Source: Rhizobium leguminosarum
GTDB lineage: Bacteria > Pseudomonadota > Alphaproteobacteria > Rhizobiales > Rhizobiaceae
NCBI RefSeq assembly: GCF_001652265.1
Contig: NZ_LWBS01000220.1
Location: 240,722-304,721, forward strand
Reading direction: 5' to 3'
DNA: 64,000 nucleotides
Part shown: in pieces, positions 26,154 to 35,355 of the stretch
Numbering within the stretch: the stretch's first letter is position 1
Layout: each line of letters opens with the position of its first letter
The notes under the pieces: generated by a model
The model's database searches: none
The model's input: only the letters and a program-made list of their open reading frames with translations
What the model was told of the DNA's origin: nothing
Made by a program: the position numbers and the translations under genes

Positions 26154-27110
26154 ATGAAGAGCGTATTGATTTCTGGCGGGGCTGGCTTCATCGGGTCCCA
26201 CTTGTGTGATCGACTTTTGCTGAGGACGGACATTCAGAAGCTGGTCGTTGTTGACAACCTCTGGACCGGGCTTTTCGAAAATATCGCGCACATTAGGGAC
26301 CCCCGTTTTCACTTCGTGAAATCCGACGTCGAGACGCTGCAGACCTCGGATAAATTCGACGAAATCTATCACCTTGCATCTCCCGCATCGCCGCCGTGGT
26401 ACATGAAGGAGCCGAAGAGGACGATCTCCGCCAATCTTCTCGGGGCGTTCCGGTTGCTCGACTTGCTGAAGAAGGGCGGACGTTTCGGTTTCACCTCTTC
26501 TTCCGAAGTCTATGGCGATCCTCTGGTGTCGCCGCAGCCGGAATCCTACAAAGGCCAGGTCGACTGCACCGGACCGCGCTCATCCTACGACGAGAGCAAA
26601 AGGTGCACGGAGTCGCTGCTGTTCGAGATGCAGCGTACCCAAGGGCTCGACGTCAAGATCGTTCGCCCTTTCAACATCTATGGTCCCCGGACACGTTCCG
26701 ACGATGGGCGCGCCGTCTCCAACTTCATCACCCAGGCGCTTTCGGGTCGCCCGATTACCGTGTTCGGTGACGGTCTTCAGTCACGCAGCTGGGGCTATGT
26801 CGATGACGTTGTCGATGGTTTCGCGCGATATTTCTGGATAAATGAAACCGACTATAAGGGGCCTCTGAACGTCGGCAATGATCGCGAGATTTCGGTTCTC
26901 GAGGTCGCGCAATATGTCTCCAGACTGGTTGGCGGCGTGCCGATCGTCTTCGAGCCGTCACCGCCGCAGGACCCCACGAACAGACGGCCGGACTTGACCA
27001 ACGCGCACTATGTCATGCCCGAGTGGTCGTGCAAAATCACCTACGAACAGGGCGTGGCGATGACGCTCGATTGGTTCAGGAACCAAATGAAGGCGCACGC
27101 TGCAGAATAA
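26154..27110 (+). CDS. NAD-dependent epimerase/decarboxylase, UDP-glucuronate decarboxylase type
   Basis: 318 residues, an extended short-chain dehydrogenase. NAD motif GGAGFIGSHL (about 8-17), HLASPASPPWYMKEP as in UDP-xylose synthases, TSSSEVYGDPLVSPQPESY, the catalytic YDESK (YxxxK), then RPFNIYGPR and DDVVDGFARY. This class makes UDP-xylose from UDP-glucuronate, or a related nucleotide sugar. It is the first gene of a plus-strand polysaccharide cluster and would supply a sugar donor to the glycosyltransferases that follow. Confidence 0.85.
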   Translation: MKSVLISGGAGFIGSHLCDRLLLRTDIQKLVVVDNLWTGLFENIAHIRDPRFHFVKSDVETLQTSDKFDEIYHLASPASPPWYMKEPKRTISANLLGAFRLLDLLKKGGRFGFTSSSEVYGDPLVSPQPESYKGQVDCTGPRSSYDESKRCTESLLFEMQRTQGLDVKIVRPFNIYGPRTRSDDGRAVSNFITQALSGRPITVFGDGLQSRSWGYVDDVVDGFARYFWINETDYKGPLNVGNDREISVLEVAQYVSRLVGGVPIVFEPSPPQDPTNRRPDLTNAHYVMPEWSCKITYEQGVAMTLDWFRNQMKAHAAE

Positions 27111-27180
27111 ACCATAATGACTTTCGAGACTCGCGTGCTGGGTGCAGGTGGCGTATGTTCACGGTGCGATTGAGAGAGTA

Positions 27181-28362
27181 ATGATGCGAGAACCAATTCC
27201 GTCCGATCTGAAGGATATAAGTTTTCCCGTACCGATCCACTATCTCGATCTCGCCACCTCTCACCTCGATACCGTTTCGCCCCCTGTCTCCCATGGGCTC
27301 GTGGTCTTTCTGTCGGATGGTCTTCCCGTAGGACAAGCCTATATCGAAAGGCCCGAGACGGCTGCGGCACTCGCCGAGCGTGTCGTGCGACCCGAGACGC
27401 TCGAGCATGCGCGTCAAGTCGCGCAAACCCCTCAGCGCAACCGCGACGTCAGCATTCTGATTTGCACAAAGGACCGGCCGGAGGAACTACGCCGGTGCCT
27501 GGCCTCGATCCCCAAACAGTCGCTCAGCCCCGTCGAGATCATCGTGGTGGATAATGCCTCTGCAGGCGAGGCGACGCGTCGCGTGGTGGAGGAATCGGGC
27601 GCAACCTATGTCCGTGAAGATCGGGTCGGGCTGGATTATGCGCGCAATGCGGCGGTTCGTGCGGCAAGAACCGAATTCGTCGCGTTTACGGACGATGACG
27701 TGGTCCTCCACGAGCGATGGCTGGAGAACCTGATGAAGGGGTTCGATCTGCCGGAGATCGCCTGCGTAACCGGGTTGGTCCTTCCCGGAGAACTTGCAAC
27801 GCCCGCACAGTTTATCTTCGAAAAGCATTGGAGTTTCGGCCGGGGCTATCTGCGGCAGGATTTCAATCAGGACTTCTATACCAGGGATACACGTTACGGC
27901 GCTCCGGTCTGGACGATAGGAGCCGGCGCAAGTCAGGCCATCCGCCGCAAGGTCTTCGACGAGATCGGCCTGTTCGATGTCCGCCTGGACATGGGCGCTG
28001 CCGGATGCTCAGGCGATTCCGAATACTGGAACCGGCTCCTCCATCATGGCCATGTCTGCCGCTACGAGCCGACGGCGGTAGCCTGGCACTTTCATCGCAA
28101 GGATATGAAGGGGCTCGCCAAACAGATCTACCAATATATGAGTGGCCATGTCGCAGCCCTGCTGGTCCAGTATCAGAACACCGGAAATAACGCCAATCTG
28201 CGGCGCATCCTGTTCTCGTTTCCGATATATTACGCCGGAAGGCTCCGAAGACGTCTTCGCAAAGGCACGACGTCGCACGACGTCTTCCTGAAGCAGGAGA
28301 TGCTCGGAAGCGTAAATGGCGCTCTATACGTTCTGCGGCGATGGAAGAGGCCCGCATGGTGA
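27181..28362 (+). CDS. Family 2 glycosyltransferase
   Basis: 393 residues from the ATG pair at 27181 (GAGAG before it). An N-terminal extension of about 80 residues precedes the GT-A domain: DVSILICTKDRPEELRRCLA, VDNASAGEATRRV, the acceptor/donor site FTDDDVVLHERW (DxD near residue 172) and a later ED-like GDSEYW block. A nucleotide-sugar transferase acting at the cytoplasmic side of the membrane is expected. The next gene starts inside its last codons. Confidence 0.85.
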   Translation: MMREPIPSDLKDISFPVPIHYLDLATSHLDTVSPPVSHGLVVFLSDGLPVGQAYIERPETAAALAERVVRPETLEHARQVAQTPQRNRDVSILICTKDRPEELRRCLASIPKQSLSPVEIIVVDNASAGEATRRVVEESGATYVREDRVGLDYARNAAVRAARTEFVAFTDDDVVLHERWLENLMKGFDLPEIACVTGLVLPGELATPAQFIFEKHWSFGRGYLRQDFNQDFYTRDTRYGAPVWTIGAGASQAIRRKVFDEIGLFDVRLDMGAAGCSGDSEYWNRLLHHGHVCRYEPTAVAWHFHRKDMKGLAKQIYQYMSGHVAALLVQYQNTGNNANLRRILFSFPIYYAGRLRRRLRKGTTSHDVFLKQEMLGSVNGALYVLRRWKRPAW

Positions 28363-31358
28363 TCGCCGCAACGCCTGACATTTCATTCCTCATCCCCGCC
28401 TACAATGCAGCCGATACGCTTGCCGAATGTCTTGCCAGCCTGCAGCAGCAGTCGCGAACGAACTGGCAGGCTGTCGTGGTCGATGACGGTTCGACCGACC
28501 GCACCTGGGAGGTTCTGGAGGGCATTGCAAAAACGGACAGCCGCATTCTCCCCGCCCGTCAGCCGAATGCCGGCGCCGCCGCGGCGCGAAACCACGCCGC
28601 AAGACTGGCAGCCGCGCCCCTGCTTTGCATGCTGGATGCCGACGACTGGCTGGATCCGACCTTCATCGAAAACATGCAGCCAGTTGCGGAGGATTCATCT
28701 TCAGCAGCCATCGCCTATTGCGCCTTCCGCCGCGTCGCCCCAGACGGCAGGCTTATGCAGGTAGAACAACCTCCCATCTTGACGGGAGACGTCGCCAAGC
28801 GTGAGTTCTCCTCCTTTTGTGCACTCGCCATCCATACGGTTGTCTTTCCCAGAGGCCCTTTTGAGCTTTTGGGAGGCATGGATGAGACCTTGCAGACCTG
28901 CGAGGACTGGGATCTTTGGCTTCGCATGGCCTTTTCCGGCGCCGAATTTCGTCGCGTCGACAAGTGCCTCGCTTTCTATCGCATGAAGGCGGACTCGCTC
29001 TCCGGCGATCCGACCAAAATGGTGCGTGACGCCATTCGCGTGACATCGAAGGCGCAAGCGCTGCAGACGCAGCAAGGCTTATCAGCCGAGGGGCCGGAGA
29101 CAGGTTGGATCACGCCCCCGGTCAGCCAACTGCGCATGCTAGCCTGGGTCGTCGCGGCCAAGCTCGATCCGACTTTGGATATTGCAGCCCTTGCAGCGCT
29201 TCTGCCTGAGATGCCGGACGCCGCGGGCTACGAAAACTTTCTTGCCGGTGTAATCCTACATGGCCTGCAGACGGGGCTTTCTACTGATCGGGCCGACGAT
29301 CTCATTGATGTGATCGATAAATGGCGGCCGACGTTCCTTTTGCTCATCCAGCTGATTCAGAAACATTCCTTACCCGGCACTGGGCGCAAGATCATTGAGG
29401 CCGCCTCTTGGCACATATCCGCCGCAAACCCTTTGCGGTCATTCACGCTTGGCAATGTCCAGGTGGTCAGTGCTGCGCTCGAAACGCTTTCGCGGATCCC
29501 CAAGGCTGAGCCAACCGACACACTCATCATGCACGCCTTGTCCGGCGGACAACATGTCGGCTCCTTTGTCGGGCCATTCTGGGGCGATCTTTCGATCCGG
29601 GCGCAGATCAGGCTGATCATGCATGAGATGCAGGCAGAAGAACATCTGCAGACGCCGCCCACCCTCGTCTATATCAGTTCGTGGACAAGGGAGGCATTGC
29701 GCGGCTACAGAGCCTTCGGCGGGCTGATCATCCGGAATGGCCAGCGGCGAGGACGTCTCGAACGAATTTTGGTGCGTATCGGGCGCAACGCCCTTCTTGC
29801 CTGCGCGCCAAGCGACAAACAAGACAACGACGCCCGACTGTCCGACATGCTGCAAAATCTCCAACGCGGTCTGGCTCCACGGTTTCGAAATCCCACTCGG
29901 CTGCGAACCGACGAAAAAAGGGGAGCTGCCCCCGTTCAGTCGGAAGAAGAGTACTGGGAGCATATCTTTGAACGCCCGGATCCATGGAATTACGTCTCCG
30001 TCTACGAGCAGGTTAAATATGCGCAGACATTGAGCCTGATCCCGGAAGGGATCGACAAGGCCCTCGAGCTCGCCTGCGCTGAGGGGATCTTTACCGAGAA
30101 GCTGGCGCGAAAGGTCGGCCGGGTGACGGCCACGGATATTTCCCAGCGGGCAATCGACAGAGCTGTCGAGCGGTGCCGCGACCATCGCAACGTCGAGCTT
30201 CGCGTGCTTGACTTCGTCAAGAGCGATGTTCCGCCCGAACAGGACCTCATCGTCTGCTCCGAAGTCCTTTACTACATGAAAGACGAGGAGATGCTTGCGG
30301 CGGTCTGTCAGAAGATGGCCGCAGCGGTGAAACCGAATGGCTACCTGATCACTGCCCACGCACATATACGCCGGGACGAACCCGATCGGACCGGTTTCGA
30401 TTGGGACAATCCTTTCGGTGTCGGGACGATCAAACAGCTGTTAGCCGCACAACCTGAACTGGCCCTGGAAGAGACGATCGAAACCGAACTTTACGCCATC
30501 CACCGGTTTAGGAAAGGCCCGGTGGCAGATCCTGTCCTGCGGGTCGAGCGGCATGGAACTCCGCTGGACGCGGATGTGGCAAAGCACATCATCTGGGGGC
30601 CGACTGGCATTGAGCGTGGGGCGGCATGGGCGACGGAGATCACGACCTCGGTTCCCATCCTCATGTATCACAGGATCGCAGAGGAAGGGCCCCCGGCACT
30701 CCAGCGTTTCCGCACGCCGCCGGAGATCTTCCGCAAGCAGATGCAGTTCCTTCGGCGACAGGGTTATTACACGGTGACGGCGCAGACCCTGGCGGGGCTT
30801 CTGCGCAGCGGCAAGCCGATCCAGGGCCGGCCGGTCATGCTGACTTTCGACGATGCCTACTCGGATTTCCTGGAGGACGCATTTCCGATCCTTGCCGAGA
30901 ATGATTTCAGCGCTGACGTATTCGTCGTGACTGACAAAGTCGGCGGTCGGTCGGACTGGGATTCGGCCTATGGAGAGCCTGCACCGCTGATGTCGTGGTC
31001 GCATATTCAGGAGTTGCACCAGAAGGGCATCAGCTTCGGCTCCCACCTCGCATCCCACACACCAGCCAGTGCGATGGACAACGAAGCCCTGCTGGCCGAA
31101 GCCATGCGATCGCGCAATGCGCTGCAAAGCCGGCTGGGCGGCTCCGTGGAATCGATCGCACTTCCTTATGGCGGAACAGACTTCAGGGTCCCGGGCATTC
31201 TGGCTCTTGCCGGCTACGGGATCGGCTTCACGACACGACCGGCAAAAGCCACATTTTCCGATAATCTCTTCGGTCTGCCACGCCTCGAAGTCCGTGGCGA
31301 TCGTCCTCTTGAAGCATTCCCTGAACTTATGGGCCTGCCGGGAGCTTATATCGGATGA
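28356..31358 (+). CDS. Trifunctional glycosyltransferase / SAM methyltransferase / polysaccharide deacetylase
   Basis: 1000 residues from the ATG at 28356, overlapping the previous stop. Three catalytic parts in one chain: a GT2 domain (about 5-230; SFLIPAYNAADTLAECLASL, MLDADDWLDP); a helical linker; a class I methyltransferase (about 525-710; YWEHIFERPDPWNYVSVYEQ, ALELACAEGIFTEKLA, DLIVCSEVLYYM) whose start resembles NodS; and a NodB-type deacetylase (about 765-990; VPILMYHRI, LTFDDAYSDFLEDAF, SFGSHLASHT, ALPYGG). The deacetylase metal triad (DD and two His) is present. It likely adds, deacetylates and methylates one sugar of the polymer made by this cluster; the order of reactions is inferred. 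Confidence 0.88.
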   Translation: MVIAATPDISFLIPAYNAADTLAECLASLQQQSRTNWQAVVVDDGSTDRTWEVLEGIAKTDSRILPARQPNAGAAAARNHAARLAAAPLLCMLDADDWLDPTFIENMQPVAEDSSSAAIAYCAFRRVAPDGRLMQVEQPPILTGDVAKREFSSFCALAIHTVVFPRGPFELLGGMDETLQTCEDWDLWLRMAFSGAEFRRVDKCLAFYRMKADSLSGDPTKMVRDAIRVTSKAQALQTQQGLSAEGPETGWITPPVSQLRMLAWVVAAKLDPTLDIAALAALLPEMPDAAGYENFLAGVILHGLQTGLSTDRADDLIDVIDKWRPTFLLLIQLIQKHSLPGTGRKIIEAASWHISAANPLRSFTLGNVQVVSAALETLSRIPKAEPTDTLIMHALSGGQHVGSFVGPFWGDLSIRAQIRLIMHEMQAEEHLQTPPTLVYISSWTREALRGYRAFGGLIIRNGQRRGRLERILVRIGRNALLACAPSDKQDNDARLSDMLQNLQRGLAPRFRNPTRLRTDEKRGAAPVQSEEEYWEHIFERPDPWNYVSVYEQVKYAQTLSLIPEGIDKALELACAEGIFTEKLARKVGRVTATDISQRAIDRAVERCRDHRNVELRVLDFVKSDVPPEQDLIVCSEVLYYMKDEEMLAAVCQKMAAAVKPNGYLITAHAHIRRDEPDRTGFDWDNPFGVGTIKQLLAAQPELALEETIETELYAIHRFRKGPVADPVLRVERHGTPLDADVAKHIIWGPTGIERGAAWATEITTSVPILMYHRIAEEGPPALQRFRTPPEIFRKQMQFLRRQGYYTVTAQTLAGLLRSGKPIQGRPVMLTFDDAYSDFLEDAFPILAENDFSADVFVVTDKVGGRSDWDSAYGEPAPLMSWSHIQELHQKGISFGSHLASHTPASAMDNEALLAEAMRSRNALQSRLGGSVESIALPYGGTDFRVPGILALAGYGIGFTTRPAKATFSDNLFGLPRLEVRGDRPLEAFPELMGLPGAYIG

Positions 31359-31365
31359 CAATACC

Positions 31366-32442
31366 ATGACTGGCGTTGCGGCCCCTCTCATCACCGTCGT
31401 CATACCGGCGTACAACGCTGAGAAGACGCTTGCCGAAACATTGAGAAGCGTCTCCAGCCAGTCCTATGACAAGCTCGAAATCCTTGTGGTCGACGACGGG
31501 TCGCGGGATAATACCTTCGATCTTGCGAGCGACCACAGCCTGACCGATCGCCGTGTCCGTGTTCTCCGCCAGGAGAATGGTGGGGTTGCGCGCGCACGCA
31601 ACCATGGCGTCCGCGAGGCCAGCGGCCTTTACATAGCTCCCGTCGATGCCGATGATTTATGGCACCCCCGGAAAATCGAGCTCCAGCTTGAGGCGATAAG
31701 AAAATTTCCGGACGGACGCGGGGTCGCCTACAATTGGTATGCGGCGATCGACGAAAACGGCATCATTTTCGGTCATTCGCGACCAGTCCTGCATCAAGGG
31801 ACTATCTTCGAACCTCTGTTGCGGGAAAACTTCATCGGCAATGGCAGCACGCCCTTGATGCCGCGGACGGACATTCTTCGCTGCGGCGGCTATGACGCCA
31901 GCCTGCGCGACAACGGCGCCGAGGGATGCGAGGATCTGAAACTTTATCTGGCCTTGGCCGAAACCTTGCCCTTTGCACTGGTTCCCGATTTCCTGACCGG
32001 TTATCGCTTTACGAAGGGAAATATGTCCAGCAACGCCTACAGGATGCTGAAGTCCCACGCCCTGGTGATGGCCCCGATCATCACGCGCTATCCGCAGTTT
32101 ACGCGCGACATCCAGACAGCCGAGTTCAACACGGCGCGCTGGTATTTCGCGAAGGCGTTTCTCGGCAACGATTTTGCCCAGGTCAAAAAGCTGGCGCCGA
32201 TGATGGTCAGAAAATATTCCTTGCGCCTTATCGCCCATGGCGTGCAGCAGGGCTGGCGCCAAGCGAAACGCTGCCTCCGGATGGCAAAGCGCGTCCTCGG
32301 CACGTCTTCGGCGCGGCCGAAAACCCGCATCGCGAGCGCGCCCCTCCCGCAACCCGGAACAGCATTCAGCGATCGTTTCATGGCCATGCCTGCCAAAGAG
32401 GCAATAGGTCTGACCTCTTCCCGGATGGTCAACAATGAATAG
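31366..32442 (+). CDS. Family 2 glycosyltransferase
   Basis: 358 residues. GT-A domain at the N-terminus: ITVVIPAYNAEKTLAETLRS, VVDDGSRDNTFDLA, APVDADDLWHPRKIE (DxD about 96-98), and CEDLKLYLAL as the later acidic block. The C-terminal third is basic and helical, likely membrane-associated. It resembles the GT2 at 34186 more than the one at 27181. Start chosen at the ATG 31366, seven bases after the previous stop; its stop overlaps the start of the transporter gene. Confidence 0.85.
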   Translation: MTGVAAPLITVVIPAYNAEKTLAETLRSVSSQSYDKLEILVVDDGSRDNTFDLASDHSLTDRRVRVLRQENGGVARARNHGVREASGLYIAPVDADDLWHPRKIELQLEAIRKFPDGRGVAYNWYAAIDENGIIFGHSRPVLHQGTIFEPLLRENFIGNGSTPLMPRTDILRCGGYDASLRDNGAEGCEDLKLYLALAETLPFALVPDFLTGYRFTKGNMSSNAYRMLKSHALVMAPIITRYPQFTRDIQTAEFNTARWYFAKAFLGNDFAQVKKLAPMMVRKYSLRLIAHGVQQGWRQAKRCLRMAKRVLGTSSARPKTRIASAPLPQPGTAFSDRFMAMPAKEAIGLTSSRMVNNE

Positions 32443-34189
32443 GTTTCGAAAGCCGCCTTCTGCTAAACCCGCAAGAGCCTACAACCTGGTTGTAGCGGCT
32501 CGGTTCCGCGAGCTTCTGCAACTCGTACCGGCACTGCGGCTCAAGATGACAGTGATGATCATCCTGGGAATTCTCACCGGCTTCTCGGAAATGGTCGGCA
32601 TCACCTTTCTGGTCAGCCTCGTCTTTCTTCTCGGGCAGCAAGGTCCCGTTTCCGGCTCCGCCGTTGCATGGCTTCCGGCGTTTTTCGGCGGCATTGACCT
32701 CAGTCTTTCGAAGCCTGTCCTGATCGGCATCCTGATCGGCTCGATCCTGTTTCGGATTTTTCTCGGATGCGCCAATTCGCTCATTGCAAGCGCTGTCAAC
32801 CACCGAATTAGCGACCGCATGCGAGACCGCCTCTACGCCAAGGTCTTGACCATGCCCTTTCAGCGCTTTCAGGATTATGAGCGCAGCGACCTGATCAACG
32901 TCATCGCGACCGAATCCTATGCGGTGTCGTCGGCGCATGCCAGCCTGGTACGACTGGGAGTGAATTTCGGCACGATTGTGATTTTCGGCGTCGGCATGCT
33001 GGTAATGGCCTGGCCGATCGCGTTGCTCGCGCTCGCCTTCGGCTTCATCCATAATTTTGTATTGGGTTTCTTCGCCGGTGCCTACCGCCGTCTCGGCGCC
33101 TCTGCGCTGGCTGCGGTGGAAGCGTTGACACAGCTGAGCTGGACAACGCTACAGACTTTGAAGGCCGTCAAAAGCTTCGGCATGGAAAAGCGCCACCAAC
33201 AACTCTTCGAGGCGCTTTCCAACGACGTCGGCCAGACCTGGCGCCGGTCGGACTGGATGGGAGCGATAACCTCGCTTCTCAGCGAAATCCTGACCTTCGG
33301 GGTCATCCTGACGATCATTCTGTCCTCGGAATTCCTGCCGGTCGATTTCAAGGCGGCGCTCTCGGCCACGATCCTTCTCTACAGGCTTCAGCCGCATATC
33401 AAGGGATTCGATTCCCAGATTCTCAGCCTTTACGAGATGGAAGCGTCGCTGCAAAACGTCCTGGCGCTGCTGTCAGAAAAGGATGACATCAAGCAGACCT
33501 CGCAAGGGGAGAAGGTAAGCCGCCTGGCGGAGGCGATTGTCTTCCACAACGTCTCGTTTGCCTATGAGCGATCGAACGCCCCGGCTGTTGACGACCTCAG
33601 CTTCGCAATCAGAGCAGGCGAGACGACGGCCCTGACGGGGCCGAGTGGCTCCGGCAAAACCACAATCCTCAACATGATTCTCGATCTCAACCCGCCGACC
33701 CAGGGCTGGATCACGGTCGACGGCAGGGATCTGACAACCATCGACCGGTCCAGCTGGCTGCAACTGCTCTCCGTGTCGGGCCAGGATGTTGAACTGATGG
33801 AGGGCACGGTCCTCGACAACATCCGGTTTCGTCGCGATATCTCGGAGCAGGATATCCGCTGGGCGGCCGATGTGGCCTGCGCAACGGAGTTCATCAAAGA
33901 TCTGCCGTATGGCTTTGATGAATGGCTGGGCGACGAGGCGATCCGGCTTTCGGGCGGGCAAAGGCAGCGCATAGGTCTGGCGCGCGCGCTCGCCAGCCGG
34001 CCTCAGATCCTGCTGTTGGACGAAGCAACAAGCGCGCTCGACGAAGAGACCGAGATGCGGGTGTTTTCGGCAATGAAAGAAGATGCTGGCAGAACGCTGA
34101 TTGTCGTTAGCCATCGGCCCGCTGTGGCCAGGCTGATGAAGAACCGGATCGATCTCCGCCCACCCACCCCCACATCCAAGCTCGGGTGA
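32435..34189 (+). CDS. ABC exporter with fused membrane and ATPase domains (MsbA/PglK-type)
   Basis: 584 residues. Six membrane helices in the first 320 residues, then the nucleotide-binding domain: Walker A GPSGSGKTT (about 401-409), signature LSGGQRQRIGLARAL (about 505), Walker B ILLLDEATSALD and H-loop VVSHRP. Half-transporters of this type flip lipid-linked sugars. Set among glycosyltransferases, with start and stop overlapping both neighbours, it most likely exports or flips the glycan or glycolipid made by this cluster. Confidence 0.88.
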   Translation: MNRFRKPPSAKPARAYNLVVAARFRELLQLVPALRLKMTVMIILGILTGFSEMVGITFLVSLVFLLGQQGPVSGSAVAWLPAFFGGIDLSLSKPVLIGILIGSILFRIFLGCANSLIASAVNHRISDRMRDRLYAKVLTMPFQRFQDYERSDLINVIATESYAVSSAHASLVRLGVNFGTIVIFGVGMLVMAWPIALLALAFGFIHNFVLGFFAGAYRRLGASALAAVEALTQLSWTTLQTLKAVKSFGMEKRHQQLFEALSNDVGQTWRRSDWMGAITSLLSEILTFGVILTIILSSEFLPVDFKAALSATILLYRLQPHIKGFDSQILSLYEMEASLQNVLALLSEKDDIKQTSQGEKVSRLAEAIVFHNVSFAYERSNAPAVDDLSFAIRAGETTALTGPSGSGKTTILNMILDLNPPTQGWITVDGRDLTTIDRSSWLQLLSVSGQDVELMEGTVLDNIRFRRDISEQDIRWAADVACATEFIKDLPYGFDEWLGDEAIRLSGGQRQRIGLARALASRPQILLLDEATSALDEETEMRVFSAMKEDAGRTLIVVSHRPAVARLMKNRIDLRPPTPTSKLG

Positions 34190-35355
34190 CGGAGATGGAG
34201 ATGCCAACCAAATCCCGTATTCAAGTGGCCGTCATTATCCCTGCTTATAACGCCAGCCCCTACCTTGCCCACACGCTCCAGTCCGTCAGCGACCAGACCC
34301 ACAAGGCGCTGGAGATCGTCGTCGTCGACGACGGTTCGACGGACGACACGGCCTCGATCTGTCGCCGTTTCGCCGCGAGTGATTCAAGGATCCGGATTGT
34401 GTCGACCGAAAACCGTGGCGTCGCTGCTGCCCGCAATACCGGGATCGAAGCATCGGAATCCGCCTATATCGCCTTCCTCGATGCGGACGACATATGGCAT
34501 CCGACCTATGTTGAAAGAATGCTTGCGGCTCTCCACCCACTGCCGGACGCCTGGGGCGCGGTCTATGCCCTTCACCGCTTCATCGATACCGAAGGATATT
34601 GCACGAGATCCGGTTCGTCGCTGAACGCCCGGGACAGCATCCTCAACCGTCATCTCGTATTCCGCTTCGTCGGCAATGGCAGCGGCTTCATGGTTCGCCG
34701 CGCTGTTATCGACAAGATCGGCGGCTACGATTCAAGCTATGCTAGGAAGGGAATTGGAGGATGCGAGGATTTCGATTTCGAACTCCGCACCGCTGAACAT
34801 TTCAAGATCGAGACAGTGCCGTTGGGTCTGGTGGGCTATCGCTCACATTCCGCAGCCATGTCTTCAAACAGGTCGCGGATGGCGCGATCGCTCCTGGCGG
34901 TGACCGAGCAATGTATCGCTCGCAATCCCCAGCTTCCGGCTTTTGTTGTCAGCTGCGCCCGCGCTTCGGCGCATCTTTATGCATTTTCAAAATTTGCCAC
35001 TTTGAAAGATTGGTCTAGCGCTGCGACCTCGCTCAAACACATTTATCATCATAGCCCAATGCTCGCCTCCGGGATCCTCGCCAGATTGATCTTTTCAAAA
35101 GCTGACAGAGCCACACGCAGGGCGTTGTCGAAAGTCTGGCCGGCTAGGGAACAAAAGCAAAAGAATCTCAGGAAATTCGAAGAGATAGACCCGCTTCTCC
35201 CATTGGTCGGCGGTTGGTCACGCTTCAGAACGAAGACATTGCTCAGCCGCCTGTCTGAGATCGATCGGTCTGGCAAACGCTCTGCCGCGACCTCATTGCT
35301 CAGCCGCTATGTCGCGCCGAAGAGATCGAGCACCGTCAAACATCCAAAGGTTTGA
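34186..35355 (+). CDS. Family 2 glycosyltransferase
   Basis: 389 residues from a GTG at 34186 that overlaps the transporter stop (GTGA); in-frame ATGs follow at 34195 and 34201 and could be the true start. GT-A domain: VAVIIPAYNASPYLAHTLQS, VVVDDGSTDDTASICRRF, AFLDADDIWHPTYVERM, GGCEDFDFELRTAEHF. Last gene of the first polysaccharide cluster; a terminator-like hairpin lies about 190 bases later. Confidence 0.85.
   Translation: MTEMEMPTKSRIQVAVIIPAYNASPYLAHTLQSVSDQTHKALEIVVVDDGSTDDTASICRRFAASDSRIRIVSTENRGVAAARNTGIEASESAYIAFLDADDIWHPTYVERMLAALHPLPDAWGAVYALHRFIDTEGYCTRSGSSLNARDSILNRHLVFRFVGNGSGFMVRRAVIDKIGGYDSSYARKGIGGCEDFDFELRTAEHFKIETVPLGLVGYRSHSAAMSSNRSRMARSLLAVTEQCIARNPQLPAFVVSCARASAHLYAFSKFATLKDWSSAATSLKHIYHHSPMLASGILARLIFSKADRATRRALSKVWPAREQKQKNLRKFEEIDPLLPLVGGWSRFRTKTLLSRLSEIDRSGKRSAATSLLSRYVAPKRSSTVKHPKV

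Noticed and set aside
28356..31358. Reading the fusion as nodulation genes (nodC/nodS/nodB)
   Set aside because: No nod box, no nodD and no acyltransferase gene seen; the surroundings are polysaccharide genes, and the GT2 part is not NodC-like in length or membrane layout.
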